This document shows, piece by piece, positions 1 through 4,922 of a DNA stretch of 5,358 nucleotides. Position 1 is the stretch's first letter, and each line of letters opens with the position of its first letter. This DNA comes from Propionibacteriales bacterium. GTDB taxonomy: Bacteria > Actinomycetota > Actinomycetes > Propionibacteriales > Propionibacteriaceae. The position numbers and the translations under genes are program-made. Below the pieces are notes generated by a model. That model had not been told where the DNA came from. It ran no database searches and saw only the letters and a program-made list of their open reading frames with translations. The DNA lies in assembly GCA_030453285.1 (NCBI GenBank), contig JAKDKP010000212.1, positions 1-5,358 on the forward strand, written 5' to 3'.

Positions 1-32
1 TCAAGGACACCTACGGCATCGAAGTTCAGTGA
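1..32 (+). CDS. 3' end of an upstream gene, probably TctC-type solute-binding protein (partial)
   Basis: Frame 3 reads KDTYGIEVQ and then a TGA at 30-32; the gene begins outside the window. Only nine codons are visible, so the identity is inferred from position. The next gene carries both membrane subunits of a tripartite tricarboxylate transporter, and the missing third subunit is the periplasmic or lipid-anchored binding protein TctC, usually encoded next to them. The stop codon is nine bases before the permease start and overlaps that gene's ribosome binding site, which indicates one operon. The coding call is fairly safe; the product name is a guess. Confidence 0.45.
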   Translation, partial: KDTYGIEVQ

Positions 33-41
33 GGAATCGAC

Positions 42-2210
42 ATGTTTGATGCAGCACTTGCCGCACTGGCGTCCCTGGCGGACCCATCGATGTTGTTGAT
101 GCTCGGGGTGGGGGTCGTCGCCGGACTGGTGATCGGTCTGATCCCGGGCCTGGGCGGCACCGGAGCCGTGGCCATCCTGCTTCCCATCACCTTTGGCATG
201 GAACCCGCGCCGGCCTTGGCGCTGTTGATCGGTGCGCTGGCGGTGGTTCACACCTCCGACACGGTCTCGGCGGTCCTGTTGGGAGCGCCCGGCTCGGCCT
301 CGGCCTCGGTGACCATGCTCGACGGGTACTCGATGGCCAAGAATGGTGAGGCCAAGAGGGCTCTGAGCCTCGCCTTCCTGTCGTCGATGGCCGGTGGCGT
401 GATCGGAGCTGTGGGGCTGACGCTGGCCATCCCGTTGGCCAGGCCACTGGTGCTGTCGTTCGCCAGCCCCGAACTGTTCATGTTGACCGTCCTCGGCGTT
501 GCCCTGGCCGCCGTGCTCTCCCGTGGCAACGTGGTCAAGGGACTGGGGGCCGGATTGCTCGGGCTGCTGCTGGGAATGGTCGGGACCTCGCCGACCACGG
601 CCGAGGAACGATTCACCTTCGACAGCTTGTTCCTGGGGGATGGTCTGTCACTGGTCGCGGTGGCGCTGGGCGTGTTCGGACTGGCCGAGATTGCCTCCCG
701 CGCCAGCCAACGCACCGGGGATGGGCAGTCGGTCAAGGTCGGTGGCGGCTGGGGTTCGGGTATTCGTGAATGGCTTGGTCACTGGACCCAGGTGCTACGA
801 GGCTCACTGATCGGCATCTGGGCAGGGGTGCTGCCTGGCGTCGGGGCGACCGCTGGCACCTGGTTGGCGTACGGCCAAGCGGTGGCGACGGCCAAGGACA
901 AGCGTAAGTTCGGCAAGGGCGATCCGCGCGGAATCGTCGGCCCCGAGAGCGCCAACAACTCCGTCGAGGCCGGTGACCTGATCCCCACCCTGCTGTTCGG
1001 CATTCCCGGCGGGGTTCCCTCGGCCATGTTGCTGGGCATGCTGCTCACGTACGGGATCCAGCCCGGACCCTCGATCATCACCGAGCATCTGGATCTGATG
1101 TATCTGATCGTGTGGTCCTTCGCCATCGCCTCGGTGGTTGGAGCGCTGTTCTGCTTCTTCGCGGTGAAACCGTTGTCGGCTCTGACGAAGGTCCCCTTCG
1201 CGGTGCTGGCCGCCGGACTGGTGGCAATCATGCTGCTCGGGTCATTCCAGGATGGCAAACAGTTGGGTGACCTGTGGGTGATGGTGCTCCTCGGCGTCCT
1301 GGGGTGGGTGCTGAAGTCGACCGGCTTCCCGCGGGCACCGTTCTTGATCGGCTTTGTGCTGGCGATCCCCCTGGAGCGCTACTACTTCCTGACCGACAGC
1401 CTCTACGACGGGTTCGGCTGGATGTTGCGTCCAGGGGTGCTGATCTTCCTGGCCATCCTGGTGGTGCCGATCCTGCTGCAGGTGATCAAGCGGCTGCGCA
1501 GCCGCCGCGGTGCCGGTGCCAAGGATCAGCCGGCCACCTCCAGCCCGATTGATGATGAGGCACCGTTGAAGGATTCACCGTGGTCGGTCGGGGTTGCCGC
1601 GTTGTTGCTGCTGGTCTTCCTCGGATCCCTGGTCATCTCGGCCGGGTACTCACCCGATGCGCGACTGGTGCCACAGCTGATCGGTCTGGGCGGCTCAGTG
1701 CTGGCCGCGGTGCTGCTGACCCAGGAATTGCTGTTGTACCGACGGATTCGGCGAGCTGCCACCGCATCGGCGGGCCGAGGAGCCATGGCATCGGGTGACG
1801 ACGCGTCGGTGGAGTTACCCGAGCCGGCACTCGTCGGGGGCGGGCGTTCGGGAGGCAGTACGGCGACTCTCCCTGGCCACGGCTCGGCCGTGGGATCAGG
1901 TGGTGGCGACGAGGGCGAGACACCGGTCGTCGACCGCGCAGTACCGCTCAGCCACGGTCCCTGGTGGACCCCCGACGCTGGTTTCGCCTTTCGGACGTTC
2001 TGTTGGATGGCGGGATTCCTGGCACTGACAGGGCTGCTCGGCTACCTCGCTGCGGTGATGATCTTCGTCCCACTGTTCCTGTTGATCGTCGCCCGGGCAC
2101 GCACCCGGACCGTGATCATCTACACCATCGTGTTGTACGTGGTGCTGCTGTTCCTGCCGTCCCTGCTGCCCATCGACCTGCCACAAGGGCTGCTGGCGCA
2201 GTGGATCTGA
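42..2210 (+). CDS. Fused TctA-TctB permease of a tripartite tricarboxylate transporter
   Basis: This 722-residue inner membrane protein should import a carboxylate (citrate-like or another organic acid) delivered by a TctC-type binding protein, using an ion gradient rather than ATP; the true substrate cannot be read from the sequence. Residues 1 to about 485 form the TctA half. They carry the paired Gly/Pro motifs GLIPGLGG (32-39) and GVLPGVGAT (262-270) and the signature GPESANNSVEAGDLIP (300-315) followed by FGIPGG (319-324), all in a chain of many hydrophobic helices. A charged linker (484-512) leads to a TctB-like half with helices at about 514-534, 543-565, 650-684 and 690-710 and a DARLVPQLIG stretch (539-548) typical of TctB. 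Between the second and third of these helices lies a hydrophilic Gly/Ser-rich insert (about 571-645). The ATG has GAGGA at 31-35, six bases upstream. TctA alone is usually about 500 residues and TctB about 150, so the length fits a fusion. No frame break is seen. Confidence 0.93.
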   Translation: MFDAALAALASLADPSMLLMLGVGVVAGLVIGLIPGLGGTGAVAILLPITFGMEPAPALALLIGALAVVHTSDTVSAVLLGAPGSASASVTMLDGYSMAKNGEAKRALSLAFLSSMAGGVIGAVGLTLAIPLARPLVLSFASPELFMLTVLGVALAAVLSRGNVVKGLGAGLLGLLLGMVGTSPTTAEERFTFDSLFLGDGLSLVAVALGVFGLAEIASRASQRTGDGQSVKVGGGWGSGIREWLGHWTQVLRGSLIGIWAGVLPGVGATAGTWLAYGQAVATAKDKRKFGKGDPRGIVGPESANNSVEAGDLIPTLLFGIPGGVPSAMLLGMLLTYGIQPGPSIITEHLDLMYLIVWSFAIASVVGALFCFFAVKPLSALTKVPFAVLAAGLVAIMLLGSFQDGKQLGDLWVMVLLGVLGWVLKSTGFPRAPFLIGFVLAIPLERYYFLTDSLYDGFGWMLRPGVLIFLAILVVPILLQVIKRLRSRRGAGAKDQPATSSPIDDEAPLKDSPWSVGVAALLLLVFLGSLVISAGYSPDARLVPQLIGLGGSVLAAVLLTQELLLYRRIRRAATASAGRGAMASGDDASVELPEPALVGGGRSGGSTATLPGHGSAVGSGGGDEGETPVVDRAVPLSHGPWWTPDAGFAFRTFCWMAGFLALTGLLGYLAAVMIFVPLFLLIVARARTRTVIIYTIVLYVVLLFLPSLLPIDLPQGLLAQWI

Positions 2211-2323
2211 TCAGGGCAATTGCCCGGGCCTCACCACAAGCACAGCAGGGAGCCGCGGCTTCCACTCGTACGACGTGCTTGGCCCATCAGCCACGACATC
2301 GGTCCTGCCCACCGATGCCGCCC
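2211..2323. other. Convergent intergenic region between permease and tetR
   Basis: This 113-bp spacer separates the stop codons of two converging genes. It contains the 12-bp palindrome GGGCAATTGCCC at 2214-2225, four bases after the permease stop, and a hairpin at 2297-2317 described separately. No open frame with a credible start or ribosome binding site lies in it. Confidence 0.6.
2297..2317 (-). terminator. Possible terminator hairpin after tetR
   Basis: CATCGGT (2297-2303) and ACCGATG (2311-2317) form a perfect 7-bp stem with a 7-base loop, beginning seven bases past the tetR stop on the minus strand. No T-run follows on either strand, which is common for terminators in high-GC actinobacteria but makes the call weak. 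It could serve both converging genes. Confidence 0.4.
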
Positions 2324-3073
2324 CTAGTCCTCGACCTGCGGTACGAGGGTGGCGTTGGCGATGCCCTCCAGAGGACCCCAGTCGACGATGGCACCCTCAT
2401 TGAGGACGAAGGATCCGCGTACCAGCGCCGCCAGAGCGCTCGCGTAGGTCGTGCGCACGACGTCGTCTCCCGACCCGAGCGACCTCACGACCGCGCTGCG
2501 CGCGAGCATCAGCGCAGCCGCGGCCGTCTGCTCGATGTCTGTGTCGTCGCGGACCTTCAGCCCCCACGCCTCTGCCACCGCGGTGTAGAAGAGGGACAGT
2601 CGGGACAGGTCCTCCCGATCGATCTTGGCCAACATGCGCGCAAGCTCGGGGGTTGGGGTTGACGCTGCTACCGCGTGAAACGACGCGAAGGCACGCCACC
2701 GTGGGGTGGTGAGCAGCAGCATGAGCTCTTCGTCTGCCGCCAGCTTGACGAAGTGCGCCGCGCCCGTGAGTGGGTCGGCGTTCGCTGCGAGGCTCTCCCG
2801 AGCCAGATCCAGCGCCCGTACAGGATCGAGGGTCCCCATCGCGTGTCCCGCCACGCACTCCTCGAGAGCGAATGTGCGGAACTGAGCCTTGCCCGGCCAG
2901 AGCCGGTACGCCGAGGCCCGTGAGACCCCCGCCTGCCCCAAGATCGCCTCCATCGGCAGGTCGGGAACGACCCCGATGCCCTGCTCCGCGACATGATCGA
3001 TGAGTGCATTGGCGACCAGCTCGCGTGTCTCCGCCTCGGTGCGGTGTGGACGCCTGCCCTGACTCCCTTGCAT
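2324..3073 (-). CDS. TetR/AcrR-family transcriptional repressor
   Basis: This is a 249-residue cytoplasmic DNA-binding protein, longer than the roughly 200 residues typical of the family. The N-terminal TetR domain spans about residues 13-68. Its helix-turn-helix is MEAILGQAGVSRASAYRLWP (41-60), matching the family pattern in which Ala-Gly-Val-Ser begins the turn and an aromatic Tyr follows in the recognition helix. The rest is the helical ligand-binding and dimerisation part; its ligand is unknown. Two palindromic operators lie directly upstream, so it very likely represses itself and the divergent membrane protein gene at 3152. Start choice: three in-frame ATGs are available, at 3118, 3091 and 3073. 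The ATG at 3073 gives a normal TetR N-terminus, leaves both operators outside the gene, and has TACCAT six bases ahead as a possible -10 box for a leaderless mRNA. The ATG at 3091 has a GGAAAG element and would give 255 residues with one operator inside the gene. The family call is firm; the start is not. Confidence 0.9.
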   Translation of the reverse strand: MQGSQGRRPHRTEAETRELVANALIDHVAEQGIGVVPDLPMEAILGQAGVSRASAYRLWPGKAQFRTFALEECVAGHAMGTLDPVRALDLARESLAANADPLTGAAHFVKLAADEELMLLLTTPRWRAFASFHAVAASTPTPELARMLAKIDREDLSRLSLFYTAVAEAWGLKVRDDTDIEQTAAAALMLARSAVVRSLGSGDDVVRTTYASALAALVRGSFVLNEGAIVDWGPLEGIANATLVPQVED

Positions 3074-3096
3074 TGAGACATGGTATCTCATAGTCT
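3068..3096 (+). promoter_or_regulatory. Candidate promoter of the rightward membrane protein gene
   Basis: TTGCAT (3068-3073) and TAGTCT (3091-3096) are separated by exactly 17 bp, and that spacer is operator copy 1. The -10 fits the loose actinobacterial TAnnnT form; the -35 matches TTGACA only in its first three bases. The layout makes sense for a repressed promoter, but the hexamers are weak, so this is an inference from geometry. Confidence 0.35.
3074..3090. promoter_or_regulatory. TetR operator copy 1 (imperfect palindrome)
   Basis: TGAGACA-TGG-TATCTCA is a 17-bp inverted repeat with 7-base arms and one mismatch. It directly abuts the preferred tetR start codon and contains the proposed tetR -10 box (TACCAT, minus strand 3085-3080). 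It also fills the spacer between a possible -35 and -10 of the rightward promoter. A repressor bound here would block both promoters. Its sequence nearly repeats that of copy 2, which supports a shared protein; the link to this TetR is inferred from position. Confidence 0.8.
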
Positions 3097-3110
3097 TTCC
3101 AGGCACCCGA

Positions 3111-3127
3111 TGAGACATCGTGTCTCA
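3111..3127. promoter_or_regulatory. TetR operator copy 2 (perfect-arm palindrome)
   Basis: TGAGACA-TCG-TGTCTCA has two perfect 7-base arms around a 3-base centre. It lies 37 bp (start to start) from copy 1 and 24 bp before the start codon of the membrane protein gene, where it would fall in or near the 5' untranslated region. Length and symmetry are typical for TetR dimers. This is probably the stronger of the two sites because its symmetry is complete. Confidence 0.82.
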
Positions 3128-3151
3128 CATTCCCGCGAAGGAGTACCCACC

Positions 3152-3586
3152 ATGTCCCGCTCTCGCACCGTCACCGCTCTGGGGGCCGTCGCCAGTGTCA
3201 TAGCCATCGCAGTGACTGCCCTCGCCTCGGACGGCGTCCGGAACGGTCTGGCTGGCGCCTACAGCTACCCGAACGCCCAGGGCCTGAGCCTCGGCGATGC
3301 CGCGTCGATGACACTCACCTACCTCTTCACCATCGGTGGCATTGCCCTGCTCACCAGCGCTCTCTACCTGCTCGTCCGTCCGCTGTCGCGGTCGCAAGCA
3401 GGTTGGTGGATCGGCGCCGCCGTGGCCGCGCTCGGCCTCGCCGTTGCGGCCTACAACGCCTCCCAGGAACTCCCGGTCATCGTCAAGGTCGCCTTCTTCC
3501 TGCCTGCGATCGTCGGCGTCGTCTGGCTCGCACTGCCCGACACTCGCCGCTCGACCCGCACGGGCATCCCGGAGGGGACTGCGTAG
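3152..3586 (+). CDS. Uncharacterised four-helix membrane protein, probably under TetR control
   Basis: This 144-residue protein has four predicted membrane segments at about residues 6-26, 51-75, 84-102 and 107-128, a short extracytoplasmic stretch with Tyr, Pro and Asn between the first two (about 28-50), and a short basic hydrophilic tail. I do not recognise the family and assign no function. The start is the ATG at 3152, preceded by GAAGGAG (3138-3144) at good spacing; an earlier in-frame ATG at 3080 would place both operators inside the gene and is rejected. The gene is divergent from tetR and follows two TetR-type operators, so it is probably induced when the repressor releases. Small membrane proteins in this position may take part in efflux or membrane stress defence, but that is only a possibility here. 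A strong hairpin follows the stop by eight bases. Confidence 0.82.
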   Translation: MSRSRTVTALGAVASVIAIAVTALASDGVRNGLAGAYSYPNAQGLSLGDAASMTLTYLFTIGGIALLTSALYLLVRPLSRSQAGWWIGAAVAALGLAVAAYNASQELPVIVKVAFFLPAIVGVVWLALPDTRRSTRTGIPEGTA

Positions 3587-3594
3587 TCCACGAC

Positions 3595-3625
3595 GACCGC
3601 CGAGCGAGGATCTCGCTCGGCGGTC
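3595..3625. terminator. Strong bidirectional hairpin terminator
   Basis: GACCGCCGAGCGAG (3595-3608) and its exact complement CTCGCTCGGCGGTC (3612-3625) form a 14-bp perfect stem with a GAT loop. It sits between the stop of the plus-strand gene (3586) and the stop of the minus-strand gene (3654), so it can end transcription from both sides. There is no clear T-run; GC-rich stems of this kind are common actinobacterial terminators. Confidence 0.8.
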
Positions 3626-3653
3626 GGCAGACCGCGACCCAACCATCGAGAGA

Positions 3654-4103
3654 TCAGCTCGCCGTACGCCGATGCCGCAATCCGCCAAGAACCAAGGCGG
3701 CGGCCAACAAGTTCAGCAGCGCCCCGACCGTGGCGGAGAGAGGCGCCGCCAGCGGCACCTCGCCGTTGCCGAACAGCAGGAACGCCGGGATGGCGAACGG
3801 GACTGACGCCATCTGGATCAGCGCGATGGCCCAGGCCGGACCGGGCTTTCCGTTCCAGGCAAAGGGCACCAGCAACAGCGTTGCGATGGCCATCGACGGT
3901 GCGATCACCGCGGCGATGATCACGACGACGTCCCACGCAGAACCATCGAGGCCGAAGTCCGTGACCGCCGGAATCGCCCCCACCACGAGCAGCAGCAGGG
4001 ACAGGACCAGACCCGTACGCAACGTACGGGGCCGCTGGGGCGAGCCGTTCGCGGGCGCGGAGATCGGTGGCGACGACCGCGGGAGAACCGATGATGCAGA
4101 CAT
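3654..4103 (-). CDS. Uncharacterised four-helix membrane protein, paralogue of the one at 4919
   Basis: This 149-residue protein has a hydrophilic Ser/Pro-rich N-terminus (1-28), four predicted membrane segments (about 30-47, 58-81, 88-111 and 116-141) and a short basic end. Its helices and loops align nearly gap-free with the partial protein beginning at 4919: IALIQMASV (93-101) faces IAVLQLAGI, AIPAFL (104-109) faces ALPAFF, and the pairs RTGL/RIGL and LLLVP/LALLVP match in order. The family is not recognised and no function is assigned. The ATG at 4103 has GAAAGG (minus strand 4115-4110) six bases upstream. A TTG at 4022 would give an N-terminus closer to that of the paralogue but lacks a ribosome binding site. 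The gene is divergent from a response regulator and may be its target or partner. A larger minus-strand open frame overlapping it shows no membrane pattern and was set aside. Confidence 0.8.
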   Translation of the reverse strand: MSASSVLPRSSPPISAPANGSPQRPRTLRTGLVLSLLLLVVGAIPAVTDFGLDGSAWDVVVIIAAVIAPSMAIATLLLVPFAWNGKPGPAWAIALIQMASVPFAIPAFLLFGNGEVPLAAPLSATVGALLNLLAAALVLGGLRHRRTAS

Positions 4104-4118
4104 GACGAGCCTTTCGAC

Positions 4119-4147
4119 GATGAAGCTTGCCGAGTGCGAGCTTCATC
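4119..4147. repeat. Long inverted repeat upstream of the minus-strand membrane protein gene
   Basis: GATGAAGCTTGC (4119-4130) pairs with GCGAGCTTCATC (4136-4147) through 12 positions, one of them G-T, around the loop CGAGT. It begins 16 bases before the start codon of the minus-strand gene, just beyond its ribosome binding site. It could be an operator or a hairpin in the 5' untranslated RNA; the sequence does not decide between these. Confidence 0.5.
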
Positions 4148-4201
4148 AGAGACGGTGGCCCGCAGGCCACGCCCTGGTCGTGGGGCGAGCGCCCTGCACG
4201 A

Positions 4202-4216
4202 CCGAGAACTTCTCGG
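4202..4216. repeat. 15-bp perfect palindrome, candidate regulator site
   Basis: CCGAGAA-C-TTCTCGG has two exact 7-base arms around one central base. It lies 68 bp before the response regulator start, a suitable position for a binding site of a LuxR-type dimer or another regulator acting on either divergent promoter. Which protein binds is unknown. Confidence 0.45.
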
Positions 4217-4271
4217 GAAACTGCCCGACAGATCCAGGGGCTGGCCCCTACGCCACCGTGTCGCATGGCGG

Positions 4272-4277
4272 CAGAAT
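4272..4277 (+). promoter_or_regulatory. Candidate -10 box for a leaderless response regulator mRNA
   Basis: CAGAAT matches TATAAT at four of six positions and is followed by exactly six bases before the ATG at 4284, so transcription could begin at the A of the start codon. This would explain why no clear ribosome binding site precedes the gene. No good -35 is seen 17 bases upstream, so the call is weak. Confidence 0.3.
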
Positions 4278-4283
4278 GTCTTC

Positions 4284-4922
4284 ATGGGGCCGCCGATCCG
4301 CGTGCTTGTCGCCGACGACCACCCGATCGTGCGGGGTGGCCTGATCGCCCTGCTCGGAACACTGGTCGACATCGAGGTCGTCGGCGAGGCCGAGGACGGC
4401 GCTTCGGCAGTTCGGGAGGCGCTGCTGTCGCGGCCCGATGTGGCCGTACTCGACCTCCGGATGCCGATCATGGATGGGGTCCAGGCCACTCGGAAGATCA
4501 GAGCCGCCCTGCCGGGGACGGCCGTTCTGGTGCTGACCATGTTTGACGAGGACGAACTGGTCGCCGATGCCCTGGCCGCCGGCGCCCAGGGCTACCTGCT
4601 CAAGGGGGCCGATCCCGGCGACATCGAACGGGCCCTGCGGACGGTGGCCAGCGGGGCCGCAGTCTTCTCCCCGCAGGTTGCCCGACAGCTTCTCGCCCGG
4701 GTCCGTGCCACCGGGACCGAGCCGTTCCCGGAGTTGACCACCAGGGAGCGTGAGGTGCTCGAACTCATCGCGACAGGGCTGTCGAACAACGAGATCGGAA
4801 GCCAGCTGCACATCGCAGCCAAGACCGTCGGCAACCACATCTCGGCAATCTTTCTCAAACTTGGGGTGGTCAGCCGTGCCGAGGCCATCGTACGGGCCCG
4901 TCGAGCCGGCTACGGATCATGA
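4284..4922 (+). CDS. NarL/LuxR-family two-component response regulator
   Basis: This 212-residue cytoplasmic transcription regulator should be phosphorylated by a partner histidine kinase and then bind DNA as a dimer. The receiver domain covers about residues 4-120. It has the acidic pair D11-D12, phospho-acceptor D57 in VLDLRMP, switch residue T85 in VLVLT, and conserved K107 in GYLLKG, so all catalytic positions are present. A linker leads to the LuxR-type helix-turn-helix at about 150-206: LTTREREVLELIATGLSNNE starts it, and KTVGNHISAIFLKLGV (180-195) contains the recognition helix. The start at 4284 is chosen because the receiver fold begins there; an in-frame ATG at 4134 would add 50 residues unlike any receiver domain. 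No strong ribosome binding site precedes it. The stop overlaps the next start (ATGA), so the two genes are likely translated together. It is divergent from a paralogue of that next gene. Its signal and targets are unknown. Confidence 0.95.
   Translation: MGPPIRVLVADDHPIVRGGLIALLGTLVDIEVVGEAEDGASAVREALLSRPDVAVLDLRMPIMDGVQATRKIRAALPGTAVLVLTMFDEDELVADALAAGAQGYLLKGADPGDIERALRTVASGAAVFSPQVARQLLARVRATGTEPFPELTTREREVLELIATGLSNNEIGSQLHIAAKTVGNHISAIFLKLGVVSRAEAIVRARRAGYGS

Larger units (their letters stand above)
4104..4283. promoter_or_regulatory. Divergent intergenic region with several inverted repeats
   Basis: This 180-bp region separates the minus-strand membrane protein from the response regulator and must hold the promoters of both. 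It contains five inverted repeats in a row: 4119-4147 (12-pair stem with one G-T pair, 5-base loop), 4155-4170 (GTGGCC with a CGCA loop), 4176-4203 (11 pairs with a 2-base bulge), 4202-4216 (15-bp palindrome) and 4236-4249 (AGGGG with a CTGG loop). No open frame in it looks real. High GC makes short hairpins likely by chance, so only the first, third and fourth carry much weight. Confidence 0.55.

Noticed and set aside
289..310. Short CTCGGC tandem repeat in the permease gene
   Set aside because: It encodes alternating Ala and Ser in a normal loop of the TctA half; codon bias is enough to explain it.
1964..2662. Plus-strand open frame of 232 codons spanning the end of the permease gene and part of tetR
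   Set aside because: It covers two real genes in a different frame or strand, crosses the probable terminator region, and has no domain pattern.
2920..2928. GTGAGAC half-site of the TetR operator inside the tetR gene
   Set aside because: Only one arm is present, with no matching second arm at the right distance, so it is not counted as a third operator.
2397..3128. Second minus-strand open frame of 243 codons in the tetR region
   Set aside because: It overlaps tetR in another frame, is dominated by Gly, Arg and Ala, and has no helix-turn-helix or other pattern.
3080..3151. Upstream in-frame start of the TetR-controlled membrane protein at 3080
   Set aside because: It would encode the operator sequences and lacks a ribosome binding site, while the ATG at 3152 has GAAGGAG at good spacing.
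3451..4266. Minus-strand open frame of 271 codons overlapping the 149-residue membrane protein
   Set aside because: It has no hydrophobic helix pattern, is rich in Arg and Gly, and runs through the strong terminator into the end of the convergent gene. The shorter frame has a paralogue in the window and a ribosome binding site.
4134..4283. Upstream in-frame extension of the response regulator to the ATG at 4134
   Set aside because: The 50 added residues are Arg-rich and unlike a receiver domain, and they are read through the inverted repeats of the promoter region. The receiver fold begins right after the ATG at 4284.
3403..4344. Long plus-strand open frame of 313 codons across the terminator and the minus-strand membrane gene
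   Set aside because: It crosses the 14-bp terminator hairpin, is rich in Arg, Ser, Thr and Pro without any domain pattern, and lies antisense to a gene with a clear four-helix profile and ribosome binding site. It is a GC-rich shadow frame.
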